From the NCBI GenBank assembly GCA_014695255.1, contig JACJNX010000093.1, positions 31,810 to 95,809 on the forward strand: a stretch of 64,000 nt of DNA, read 5' to 3'. This document shows positions 25,740-34,239 of this stretch, piece after piece; within the stretch, counting starts at the first letter, position 1, and each line of letters starts with the position of its first letter. The notes under the pieces are model-generated. The model did no database searches, had not been told where the DNA came from, and saw nothing but the letters and a program-made list of their open reading frames with translations. The translations under genes were made by a program, and so were the position numbers. This DNA comes from Cyanobacteria bacterium FACHB-63 (lineage in GTDB: Bacteria > Cyanobacteriota > Cyanobacteriia > Leptolyngbyales > Leptolyngbyaceae).

Positions 25740-26918
25740 TCAATTCTCCGGGACAATCACATCATGAACAATCAGCCATGCTCTTAAGGCTGTACTAATC
25801 TGTTTAACTTCTGTTGGGTTGGGGAATCGGTTGAACTGGGACTGACTCCAGTTTATTAAAGTATTGAGCAATGCCTCTTCTGCTTTCTTCAATCGCCGAG
25901 AAACTGTCGGTTGGCTAAGTTTCAAATGGGCTGCTAATTCTTGCTGAGAAAGCTTTTGTTGATAAAACAGTTGTAAAATTTCTCTCAGGTCGGCATTGAG
26001 TTCAGATAAGGCTTGATCCAGCACAGTTTGAAGCTGAGATCGTTGTTCTTTTCGCTCTGTAATGTCCTCTTGCTTGATCGCGCTGTCCAGCAGCGATTCC
26101 GATGAGCTTGCTAATGTATCTTGAATTTCTCCGGCTTCCTGTCCAATTTGAGTGCGATTGAGCGAATCAACTGCGGGATAAAGGTACGATCGAATCCATC
26201 GAGCGAGTTTGGTCAATCGGACTTCAATCTGTTCAGCAGTCAGCGCAGAACCTGAAACAGAGAACTCTTTACGTTTGGAATTGTAGAAGTTCGCGATCGC
26301 AGTCCAAACTTCAGCATTCGGCTTCGGTAATTGTTCTCTCGTCTCAGATGGAACATACAAAGTCTTAAAGCAAAACCAAGCAAACTGATATTGATCTGCC
26401 TCTGTCGCAACGACTCCAGCATGAGTAATCACTTCACCAATTCGCTTTTTGCTGACTCGCCGCAACAATGACCAATCCGAGCAGATATCTGCCGCTTGAC
26501 GTTGCCGTAGCATATCTTTCAGAACATTGGTCAGAACAACGGATGCGTAAGACTTTAATGCAATTCCACGATCGGAAGAAAAGCTTTTGAGAACCCGCTG
26601 AATTTCTCCATTCGTAATCTGGAAATAGTCCGCAACCGTGTACTGCACCGCCTTAAATCGTTGTGAAATCTGCTGAGCAACCCAGTAGCACGATTCTTGT
26701 AGATAAGCACTCAGATGAGACTCAGCAAATTGGTTCTGACTTTGCCATTGTTTGAACCAATAGAGCGACCAAATCTTATCTGAGGCTTCAGAGCTATCTT
26801 CTAAGCAGCTTTGCATACTCCGTCTTAACCTCGAATCAATCATCCATTTTCGGAAGTATTCATCTTCCAAAACGGCAAAGGTTGAGAATTGATCGAGCAG
26901 TTGAGTTCGAGGGTGCAT
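25740..26918 (-). CDS. Sigma-70-like transcription factor (392 aa)
   Basis: The C-terminal 50 residues form a sigma region 4-type helix-turn-helix (LREILQLFYQQKLSQQELAAHLKLSQPTVSRRLKKAEE). An upstream segment (EIQRVLKSFSSDRGIALKSYASVVLTNVLKDMLRQ) resembles region 2, and the middle linker is unusually long. It is not a canonical principal sigma; I read it as the cyanobacterial ECF-like type that precedes DUF1822 genes. The ATG at 26918 (HPRTQLLDQF) is chosen over the upstream TTG because the extension runs into a MITE-like repeat. It leads an operon with DUF1822, CHAT-CHASE2 and DUF928, so it may control its own operon or the secretion genes (inference). Confidence 0.78.
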   Translation of the reverse strand: MHPRTQLLDQFSTFAVLEDEYFRKWMIDSRLRRSMQSCLEDSSEASDKIWSLYWFKQWQSQNQFAESHLSAYLQESCYWVAQQISQRFKAVQYTVADYFQITNGEIQRVLKSFSSDRGIALKSYASVVLTNVLKDMLRQRQAADICSDWSLLRRVSKKRIGEVITHAGVVATEADQYQFAWFCFKTLYVPSETREQLPKPNAEVWTAIANFYNSKRKEFSVSGSALTAEQIEVRLTKLARWIRSYLYPAVDSLNRTQIGQEAGEIQDTLASSSESLLDSAIKQEDITERKEQRSQLQTVLDQALSELNADLREILQLFYQQKLSQQELAAHLKLSQPTVSRRLKKAEEALLNTLINWSQSQFNRFPNPTEVKQISTALRAWLIVHDVIVPEN

Positions 26919-26989
26919 AGGGCAATACGACTCAGATGAATGATGTTTTTCAGAATAAAGGATTTCTGCGATCGCAAATATGCAGCCTT

Positions 26990-27195
26990 GCTTAAGAGAA
27001 TGTTTCAAAAGTACAAAAAGTCTCTTCGCTTCGATGCGCTCCCACCCTGAAATAAATTACTGATTCATCAGCGAGAGCCTACTGATGTAGACTCAGAGCT
27101 AGTTTCAAGTTCTTGGTTCTTTTCAAAGGACTTCATCTTATTAGCACGAAATTCCATTTCAGGGCGGGACGGCGCATTGATGAAAAGGCGTTAAA
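26990..27195. repeat. MITE-like element, copy C
   Basis: The left end GCTTAAGAGAATGTTTCAAA is followed by AAGTCTCTTCGCTTCGATGCG and CACCCTGAAAT; the right end carries ATTTCAGGGCGGG. The arrangement is that of the elements at 53.7 and 58.0 kb. The interior includes the near-palindrome CTACTGATGTAG. The right arm is more degenerate than the left. The element lies directly upstream of the sigma-like gene. Confidence 0.7.
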
Positions 27196-27202
27196 CCACA
27201 TT

Positions 27203-27391
27203 CTAGAATGGACATGGACGAGAGATACGACCCGAACCACAAGAAACGCTACTGTCTGTCGCTGTTTCTTTCTGAACGGCTGAAAACTGTGATTGATTAG
27301 CGATCGCGGAAGGAGGTCGAACTATCGTTCCAAACCAAGAGCAGAGAGTGAGAGCAGATAAGCTAGCGGCTGCAAAAGTAACGAGTTTCAT
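27203..27391 (-). CDS. Small secreted peptide with C-terminal Cys pair (62 aa)
   Basis: I do not recognise this peptide. It has a clear signal sequence (MKLVTFAAASLSALTLCSWF, cleavage about residue 33 after SAIA) and a mature part of about 30 residues ending CGSGRISRPCPF, with two cysteines nine residues apart. The ATG at 27391 has a good ribosome site (CCGGAG); the longer frame to 27451 is less likely. It follows the second TPS pore gene by 66 bp on the same strand. It could be a processed peptide or an envelope-anchored component. Confidence 0.6.
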   Translation of the reverse strand: MKLVTFAAASLSALTLCSWFGTIVRPPSAIANQSQFSAVQKETATDSSVSCGSGRISRPCPF

Positions 27392-27457
27392 GGATTGTCT
27401 CCGGTAGATTCTTCTACACATCTCTACGGTGGAGATCACAATCTGATTCACTCGTTC

Positions 27458-29185
27458 CTAAAAGCGATAGCCAGCACTGAAATAGAAAGCTTTATCTTGG
27501 GCGTTTTCTCCTCGATCGCTTAAGTTCACGAACGGCACAGCATAATCGACCCGAATCGTTAGACCCGGAGCAGGTTCAAGAATCACACCCAGTCCTCCCC
27601 CCGCCAAAAATCTTTGGTTGGGGAGATTGTTCGGGTTATTCGATCGATTCCAGACCGTTCCAAAATCGAGAAAAGGAGCAATTCGTAAAATAGGCGTACC
27701 TGACGGATTCTTCTGTAGTGTGATTTGATCTTCAAGAGACACCCGGAACCCGTTATCCCCCGATCGCGCATTTTGCCGAAATCCTCGCAGATTTTGACCC
27801 CCTCCAATGACAAACTGTTGAGAAGGCAGCAAACTATCCGGAGTGAGTTGCACATCAGCTTGAGCAATTAGTAGATTGTCTGCACTCAGTCTTTGCACTC
27901 GCTGAATCTGTCCGAGCCAGCTAAAGAAGCGTCCATCAGGAATCGGATCAGCGTTCTTTGTTGCATCAAAAATTCCCAGTCCAAAGTTGAACTGCGATCG
28001 TACTGCCCATGCACCTTTTAAATCTCGTCTGATATAGTCCTGTCCAAATTTCAGTACGCGAGTTCGACTGTTTCCATTCGCGTCAGGGCCAATTCCAAAT
28101 GGAGTCGGAATGTTTTGAAATAGAAAGGTCTGTCCATCTTGAAATGCCAATCCGAGCGATAGTGCAACTTCTTCGCGTGGAGAACGAATCAACGGTTGCC
28201 GATAGTTAATCTCATAGAAATCAGAGTTTGCACGAATGTTAAGCGCCGAAAATGTTGGATCAATAATCTTGCTGCGAGTCGGTGCAGCTCGAAGCTGAAT
28301 GGTTCCATTCATTGCATTGACTGGTACTCGATAGTTAAAGTCGAACGCATTTGAGCCACCCTGAGCTGTCCGAAAATAAGCAGCACTCAGTTCGTCTCCT
28401 AGTCCCGTTAAGTTGCGATAGTTCAAAACTGCTCCAAACCGCTCTGATCCAATACTCGGTGGAGAAAAGTTATCGGCTCCAACAAAGCCACTCAAAGCTT
28501 TTGCTTCTTTAATTTGAACAGTTAGGATACTTTGTCCTGCACTTGAGCCAGGCCGCAAACTTGCCGTTACAGTTTCAAATAACGGATCAACCTTGAGCAA
28601 TCGAAGCTGATCTTCTAGGGCGTTTTGATTCAATGGCGTTGTGATTCCGAGATTAATACGATCGCGCACATAGCTAATCTTCAGTCGCTCTAATCCCTGA
28701 ATTTCAATCTTCTCAACCAGGCCTTCAATCACTTGAATCCTAACAATACCATTGGCGATCGCTTGTTCAACCACAACGGCTCTAGAAGTAATGTATCCCC
28801 GATCAAGATAAAGCTGAGTAATTTCGTCTGCTACCTTCTGTAATTCAGCCAAAGTAACAGATCTTCTCTCAATTGTTTGTGTAATCCGTTCAAGTTCAGC
28901 AGGTTTGAATACTGTTGCACCTACCACTTCAACTTTACGAATTGAGAATTGAATCGATGGGGGTGCGGGTGTAGGGGCTGGTGTTGGCGGAGGCCCGATC
29001 TGATTGGGTGGTAATTCAGGCGATGGCAGAGGTTGGGGAAAGCGATCGGGATTCGACCTCGGAAGCATTTGAGCTGGCGGAGATTGTGTGGTTTCTTCGG
29101 AATTGCGCTCTGCGCCAAGCGCGTTTGATAAGAACAATCCTCCAAGCAGTCCAGCCGCGATCGTGGTTATCTGAATCAGTTTCAT
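27458..29185 (-). CDS. Two-partner secretion outer-membrane transporter (FhaC/ShlB/HecB family), copy 2
   Basis: Its organisation matches the first copy: signal peptide (IAAGLLGGLFLSNALG), a Pro/Gln-rich linker, POTRA 1 (FSIRKVEVVGATVF), POTRA 2 (VEKIEIQGLERLKISYVRDRI) and a barrel with the LRGFRQNARSGDNGFRVSLED signature and aromatic terminus (YFSAGYRF). Expected role: export of TPS exoproteins across the outer membrane. The ATG at 29185 has TAAGGA upstream. The small secreted peptide follows downstream, and the 516-residue secreted protein is divergent. The exoprotein at 19101 is a possible client, 7 kb away. Confidence 0.93.
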   Translation of the reverse strand: MKLIQITTIAAGLLGGLFLSNALGAERNSEETTQSPPAQMLPRSNPDRFPQPLPSPELPPNQIGPPPTPAPTPAPPSIQFSIRKVEVVGATVFKPAELERITQTIERRSVTLAELQKVADEITQLYLDRGYITSRAVVVEQAIANGIVRIQVIEGLVEKIEIQGLERLKISYVRDRINLGITTPLNQNALEDQLRLLKVDPLFETVTASLRPGSSAGQSILTVQIKEAKALSGFVGADNFSPPSIGSERFGAVLNYRNLTGLGDELSAAYFRTAQGGSNAFDFNYRVPVNAMNGTIQLRAAPTRSKIIDPTFSALNIRANSDFYEINYRQPLIRSPREEVALSLGLAFQDGQTFLFQNIPTPFGIGPDANGNSRTRVLKFGQDYIRRDLKGAWAVRSQFNFGLGIFDATKNADPIPDGRFFSWLGQIQRVQRLSADNLLIAQADVQLTPDSLLPSQQFVIGGGQNLRGFRQNARSGDNGFRVSLEDQITLQKNPSGTPILRIAPFLDFGTVWNRSNNPNNLPNQRFLAGGGLGVILEPAPGLTIRVDYAVPFVNLSDRGENAQDKAFYFSAGYRF

Positions 29186-29285
29186 AGCGTCCTTACGATT
29201 AGCAGGTGAATAAAGCACTGTTCAATCAGACTGTTGGAGCGATTATATCTTTTCACTGCAATCTATTCCTTGAGAGCTAGAAATG

Positions 29286-29318
29286 TTCACATCTCAAGTT
29301 TTGCCTCTCAAGTGTGAA
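29286..29318. promoter_or_regulatory. Inverted repeat in a divergent promoter region
   Basis: TTCACA (29286-29291) and TGTGAA (29313-29318) flank two direct CTCAAG words in the 220-bp gap between the divergent TPS pore and the 516-residue protein gene. It could be an operator shared by the two genes; the factor is unknown. Confidence 0.35.
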
Positions 29319-29405
29319 TAGAACGAGAATGCTGCTCGTAAGAAAGCTTAGACCGCCTACAGGCTTATCTTTCCAATCAATTTACCGGAATTAGGAATTC
29401 GATCT

Positions 29406-30956
29406 ATGTCTAAGTTAAGGTTGCAGCAACGCACGATCGCTCTATTGTTTGCGTTGATTTATCCCACCTTGGGAGTCGTCACGCTATCGGCACGGGCACA
29501 AGAAGAAGAACCCTCTGGAAACGCTCAAACAGAGGTGAATGTGATCAAAGGTGATGCCCAAAAAACCTTTGAACCGTTTGAGCTAAAAGATCCAGCAACC
29601 GGAAATCCGATTTCAGCCGATCAAAAACTCACCTTACCCGATGGTCGAGAGGTCAATGCTGGAGAGTATTATGCCGAACTCAATCGATTCGAGCAAGAGT
29701 TCAATCAACTCGGCTACTCGCTCCGTGACAAAGTTGGAGAGAGAACTATTCAAGAATCGATTAGTCGAGATCAAGAGCGGTTCTCTCCGCAAATTCAAAA
29801 AATGCAGGAGGCACATCAACAGCTTGATATCAATACAATTAACCAACTGCGTCAGCGATTCGATTTCAACTCAGTGCAGCAAGAAGTTCTCCAGCAAGTA
29901 CAGCTTGAACAAGAGATTCTGCGTGCCAGAGATGCGGCAAAACCAGGGAATGTCAATCCTGGGCAAATCGATCCTGGTCGAGTGTTTAATCCTCGGCTCA
30001 ATCCCGCGATCAATCCTGCGATTAACCCATCGATCAATCCCGCGATCAACAAAATCAAGCAATTTAAAATTCCAGTCAAGGATAGGATTGATATTCGCGA
30101 TCGCTTTCAATTCAGCGACATCGTTAAGCAAGTAGCGTGGGAGCAGCAAAGTCGAGATCAAGCGAAACCTGCAACTTACTACGGTGAACGCAGTCTCTGG
30201 TTTGGGGATAAAAGTCGGTTCTATGCTTATCTAAACGCAAGAGTCGATATCAGTGCTTCCGGTCGTGCGACTCAAGTAAATGCCGAAGGAAAAACAGGCG
30301 CTTACCTTTTCAACAATCATGCACAAATGGTTCGGGCGACTGCTAATCTTCAAGCTCCCGATACTGGTGATCTCTTGGCTCGCGTCAATGTGTCGGTGTT
30401 AGGAAGAAGCATCTACGATCGACAACTCAAAGCACCCAAACTTCAGTACTCTGACAGCTATACAATCCCGCTAAATCAAACAATTGCAGAGTATCGGTTT
30501 GCAGTCGGGCCGATTCCAATGAAAGCAAGCTTTGGAGTTCGGGGAGCGGTGGGTGTCCGCTATGCGCTTGCTGCCGCACCTCGCTACGCCTACGCAAAAA
30601 CGACTCCTTTCACGAACATTCAAGTTTATGGGGAAGGGGGAGCGGATATCGTCGTGGGGGGAGCCGGAGTCGGGGTCAGCTTGACCTTGCTGAATGATGA
30701 GTTAGAACTCGGTGCTAAGGCGAATATCCGGACAGACTTCCAAAACCGCAAAGTCTTTCTCGATACTAACTTCTATGCCTACAACAAGCTAGATGCTTTG
30801 AGCGGCAATGTCTATGCCTATGCCTACATCTACCGACCTGACTTTGGCATTCCCCCTTGGACAAAAGAACAATGGAACTGGACGATTTGGAACTGGAAAG
30901 GCTTCCAGCAGGAAGGGTATCTGTTCAATGTCAATGAATCCGTAGCTTTGTTGTAA
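29406..30956 (+). CDS. Secreted protein with NPAI/NPSI repeats (516 aa), unknown function
   Basis: I do not recognise this protein. A signal peptide (cleavage near ARAQ, residue 31) is followed by an acidic, helical region rich in Glu and Gln (residues 35-175). A short asparagine/proline repeat with units NPGQ, NPRL, NPAI, NPAI, NPSI and NPAI lies at residues 184-215. A beta-rich C-terminal domain (about 235-516) includes AYLNARVDISASGRATQV, YGEGGADIVVGGAGVGVSL and many Tyr/Trp at the end. It is periplasmic or extracellular. A terminator-like hairpin separates it from the lipid-transfer-like gene 75 bp downstream. The divergent TPS pore suggests a shared envelope role. Confidence 0.75.
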   Translation: MSKLRLQQRTIALLFALIYPTLGVVTLSARAQEEEPSGNAQTEVNVIKGDAQKTFEPFELKDPATGNPISADQKLTLPDGREVNAGEYYAELNRFEQEFNQLGYSLRDKVGERTIQESISRDQERFSPQIQKMQEAHQQLDINTINQLRQRFDFNSVQQEVLQQVQLEQEILRARDAAKPGNVNPGQIDPGRVFNPRLNPAINPAINPSINPAINKIKQFKIPVKDRIDIRDRFQFSDIVKQVAWEQQSRDQAKPATYYGERSLWFGDKSRFYAYLNARVDISASGRATQVNAEGKTGAYLFNNHAQMVRATANLQAPDTGDLLARVNVSVLGRSIYDRQLKAPKLQYSDSYTIPLNQTIAEYRFAVGPIPMKASFGVRGAVGVRYALAAAPRYAYAKTTPFTNIQVYGEGGADIVVGGAGVGVSLTLLNDELELGAKANIRTDFQNRKVFLDTNFYAYNKLDALSGNVYAYAYIYRPDFGIPPWTKEQWNWTIWNWKGFQQEGYLFNVNESVALL

Positions 30957-30974
30957 TTCTTTCAATCTAGCAGC

Positions 30975-31001
30975 ATGGGCGATCGTAAACCGATCACCCA
31001 T
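30975..31001. terminator. Terminator-like hairpin between two secreted-protein genes
   Basis: The 11-bp arms ATGGGCGATCG and CGATCACCCAT pair with one G-T and a five-base loop, followed by TCTTCC. Weak U-run, so termination is probably partial. Confidence 0.5.
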
Positions 31002-31030
31002 TCTTCCCCACCCTACATTCCTACACCATC

Positions 31031-33001
31031 ATGCAACTCTCACACTCTCGCAAAACATTCGCGATCGCAGCAAGCATTCTCTGTCTCAGCGGCACTTTTG
31101 GCATTGTCGCAGGTGGCAAACAGCTAGAAACAATCAGAACTCAGATCGCCCACCAACTTTTAACTCAAGAAATCACGGCACCTCGCTATCAATTGTCGAT
31201 CGGGCAACAATACAGCTATCAACTCAACTACGATAGCCACGCAAAATCTGATTTGCGAGTGCTGTTCACAGACATCGATAAGACTCCTGAAGCCAAGCGC
31301 AATGCTCCTAGCTCTCTTGTCAGCGACCTCAACGTTAAAATCAACAGCGAAGTCATCATCACAGTCTTGGCAAAGCAAGGCAATAACTATCTTTTGTCTT
31401 ACCGTTTCAACAATCCAATCGTCAAGATTCTCAGCAAGGAACAACTGATTAAGCAACAATCACAGCTTGTTACAGAAGACTTAAAGCAAGATATCGTTGC
31501 AACCGTTGATCCACAAGGTCGAATTGTTGCAGTTCAATTTGCTCCAAAAACGGCTGAGATTTCGCAGACTTTTGCCCGATCGATTCTTGCCGATATGCAG
31601 TTCGTCACCCCAAACAATAGCGATCGGCTCAGAGAATGGACGCAGCAGGAGGAAGACCAGAACGGTAAATTTCTCGCACATTACGAGGCGGCTTCGAGCT
31701 TTGAGAATCGCGGCTCAATCCTTCCCTTCCGTAAAACTAAAGTGCAGTACTTTCCACGTCCCAGTAGCACTCCATCCCGCCAAGGCAAACCCAAATCTGA
31801 TCTTACGATTCACCCTCAAGGCGAATGGCAAGGTAAATTTGATGCTGCAAAAGGACAACTGCAAGAACTAACGGGTCAAGAAACCCAAAAAATCATCATT
31901 TCCAACAAAGAAGTCGGAACCGATGAAACAAAGATGAGCCTCAAACTTCAAAGCGTCACGACCCTACCAACTATTCAACCTCTACAAACAAAGCTCCAAC
32001 CTCAGTTAAAAGCTCCCTCAATTCCACTTTCCTACCAAGTCTCTGAAGCCGATGCCGAAGCTCAGATTCAAAAGCGACAACTCGGAACTGATACCCTTGA
32101 ATCTATCTCAGCCGCGCTCGATCGAGCCGAAGCCACCCGCAATCTTCAAAATGACTACACCCCGCTCTATCTCAAGCTAAAATCCCTGATCTATCTTCAA
32201 CCCAAGACCAGCGAAATTTTTGGAGATCGCTTATCTATCGCCAAGCCCGATAGCTTATCTTTCCAATTAATCACCGGGGCGTTAAGCGCTGCCGGACATC
32301 CTCAAGCGCAGGCGGCTTTATCTAAAGTCATTCTTCAGCGCGTCGCAGATACCAAAGTTGCTCTGATGCTGATTCCAAGTCTCAGCGCTGTTAAAAATCC
32401 GACTGCTGAAACGGTTAAAACGCTCGATCAATTAGCCTCAACTCCTGATCCTGAAGTGACGACCACTGCCCAACTTGCTTTAGGAAGCGTTGTCGCTAAA
32501 TTGAATTCAACTGAAGCGAAACCGATCGTCGATCGCTTTGTGCAAACTCTACAAACCACAAAACAACCTGAAGAGCAGCGCCATCTCCTTCTAGTCTTAG
32601 GCAATGTGGGAACATCCGAGCTTCTTTCTGTGATTGAGCCATTCACACAAAACCAAGATGCCGCCCTAAAAGCCGCCGCAACAGCTGCTTTAAGAAACAT
32701 TCCTGATGTTCGCGTTACGCCAATTCTGATTCAAATTCTTGAAAAAGATGCGGATGATAACGTGCGACTAGAAGCTGCTATCGCATTGGGTTTGCGTGAA
32801 ATGACTCCAGAAAGCTTCAGTGCTCAAAAAGCAACATTCACAAAGGATAGCTCTGTGAAAGTGAGATTAGCAATACTCAATACGCTGTGGCAAGCTAGAG
32901 AGGCTTATCCTGAAGTCGTCGCGATCGTCAAAAACGCAGCCGACAAAGACAGTGACAAAGATGTTAAAGAAACAGCAATGAAATTACTGCTAGAACCGTA
33001 A
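31031..33001 (+). CDS. Exported vitellogenin/MTP-like protein with HEAT-type repeats (656 aa)
   Basis: A signal or anchor segment (residues about 8-28) precedes a beta-rich region (about 46-330) starting YQLSIGQQYSYQLNYDSHA, reminiscent of the N-terminal barrel of large lipid-transfer proteins. Residues about 350-656 are helical HEAT-type repeats. One stretch, LLLVLGNVGTSELLSVIEPF then TAALRNIP and NVRLEAAIALGLREMTPE, follows the LGNxGxPxxI...AxxALRxxP...RxxAxxxLxExxP order characteristic of vitellogenin and microsomal triglyceride transfer protein. I infer a periplasmic lipid-binding protein; a generic HEAT-repeat scaffold is the alternative. Confidence 0.7.
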   Translation: MQLSHSRKTFAIAASILCLSGTFGIVAGGKQLETIRTQIAHQLLTQEITAPRYQLSIGQQYSYQLNYDSHAKSDLRVLFTDIDKTPEAKRNAPSSLVSDLNVKINSEVIITVLAKQGNNYLLSYRFNNPIVKILSKEQLIKQQSQLVTEDLKQDIVATVDPQGRIVAVQFAPKTAEISQTFARSILADMQFVTPNNSDRLREWTQQEEDQNGKFLAHYEAASSFENRGSILPFRKTKVQYFPRPSSTPSRQGKPKSDLTIHPQGEWQGKFDAAKGQLQELTGQETQKIIISNKEVGTDETKMSLKLQSVTTLPTIQPLQTKLQPQLKAPSIPLSYQVSEADAEAQIQKRQLGTDTLESISAALDRAEATRNLQNDYTPLYLKLKSLIYLQPKTSEIFGDRLSIAKPDSLSFQLITGALSAAGHPQAQAALSKVILQRVADTKVALMLIPSLSAVKNPTAETVKTLDQLASTPDPEVTTTAQLALGSVVAKLNSTEAKPIVDRFVQTLQTTKQPEEQRHLLLVLGNVGTSELLSVIEPFTQNQDAALKAAATAALRNIPDVRVTPILIQILEKDADDNVRLEAAIALGLREMTPESFSAQKATFTKDSSVKVRLAILNTLWQAREAYPEVVAIVKNAADKDSDKDVKETAMKLLLEP

Positions 33002-33133
33002 AATTAAGGGGCTATTCTTTAGCCACCAATTTCTCAACAAGCTTCTGCGGTTTGAGTAGCAGATTTTGCAGCAAAGACTTTCAACTACGAGTCAATAGGA
33101 AGTCTAAACTCAGCTTGGGTTGGGAGTCTTTCA

Positions 33134-33991
33134 CTAATCTTGGATGAGTCGTCGATATCGAGCTTCGATTAGAGAGTAAATGCTATAAGCAATCAAGCCC
33201 AACGCCACAATTCCTAAAATCCAAGCTCCATAAGGCTGCTGAGCTAATACAGCCAACGCCTCTCCTAGTCCTTTGACCTCGGTTGCGTCAGACTGCCAAG
33301 CAGCAATAATCACGAACAGTCCAATCACACAAAAAACGATGCCCCGTGCAGCAGTGCCAAACTGCCCGACTCGCTTTGCCCATTTTCGCTCCGATGACCG
33401 CATCTGATCTAGCTTAAAATGTCGCTGAAATTTTGCTGTATAGGCCTGGTAAAAGTGCGATACGCCAACTCCCACGACGATCGCACCTGCCAAGCCAACT
33501 AGCCATTGTCCTAAGGGTTGAGCCAGCACAAGTTTTGTCCAATCTTCCGATGCTCCTCCGCCTGTTTTGCCTGCTCCACCTGTTCCTAGAATTAGCTTAA
33601 GCGCGGTCAGCGCCAGTCCTGAATAGGCGATAGCGCTCAACAAATAGCCAATCCGGTTGACAATCCGTTTTGCAGAGTTGGGTCTGCCCGCATGTTCTGG
33701 ATCGAAAATTGCTTGGACAAACCGCCACAATACATAACCAACAATGCCGATCGCAACAAGGCTTAGAAGGAGCTTGCCAAACGGTTGCACCACGATTTCT
33801 TGCAATGCTCCATTCGTATCGGTGGTTCGTCCTCCCGCGCCAATCGCAGCTTGTGCGGCTAACAATCCCACAATGAAATAAACAACTCCTTTGGCAGTGT
33901 AGCCAAGCCGAGCAAGCTTTTCAAATCCAGGATGATGAAGGGTCTGCTGTGCAGATTGCTTAATTGGAGTAGGAAGATCAGGGCGAGTCAT
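33134..33991 (-). CDS. DUF1206 membrane protein
   Basis: This 285-residue protein has six transmembrane helices in three DUF1206 two-helix repeats. Each starts with an LARxGYxAKGVVYxxxG-type motif: LARLGYTAKGVVYFIVG, NRIGYLLSAIAYSGLA and VGQFGTAARGIVFCVIG. I use the ATG at 33991 since the longer frame adds an unrelated basic leader. The function of the family is unknown. Confidence 0.85.
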   Translation of the reverse strand: MTRPDLPTPIKQSAQQTLHHPGFEKLARLGYTAKGVVYFIVGLLAAQAAIGAGGRTTDTNGALQEIVVQPFGKLLLSLVAIGIVGYVLWRFVQAIFDPEHAGRPNSAKRIVNRIGYLLSAIAYSGLALTALKLILGTGGAGKTGGGASEDWTKLVLAQPLGQWLVGLAGAIVVGVGVSHFYQAYTAKFQRHFKLDQMRSSERKWAKRVGQFGTAARGIVFCVIGLFVIIAAWQSDATEVKGLGEALAVLAQQPYGAWILGIVALGLIAYSIYSLIEARYRRLIQD

Positions 33992-34088
33992 AGAGCGTAA
34001 AGTAAGACTGCCCCTACAGTGAGACGCTTGATTAGTTGCTGCATCTATCGGAATAGGTAACTTCAGCGGTCGATCGCGAGGCTGCAAC

Positions 34089-34187
34089 TTGGATACAGTA
34101 TTTTGGGCAATTCTTGGTTACCTCATTGGCGGCGTTTCTCTAGTGGCAGCCCTCAATCATGCCCAAGTTGCTCGGCACGAGGATTAG
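34089..34187 (+). CDS. Possible 32-residue membrane peptide
   Basis: A short frame from TTG at 34089 encodes one hydrophobic helix (VFWAILGYLIGGVSLVAAL) and a charged end (HAQVARHED). The composition is typical of a small membrane protein, but the start codon is weak and no good ribosome site is visible. It may be a chance frame or the tail of a lost gene. Confidence 0.3.
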   Translation: MDTVFWAILGYLIGGVSLVAALNHAQVARHED

Positions 34188-34239
34188 TCGATCGTGCCCT
34201 CAAAGTATATTTGCTTTAGTTTAAGTCCCCCTCAGCCCT

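Noticed and set aside
29641..30135. 164-residue plus-strand frame
   Set aside because: A second frame inside the 516-residue secreted-protein gene; Ser/Ile-rich by shadow codon effect.
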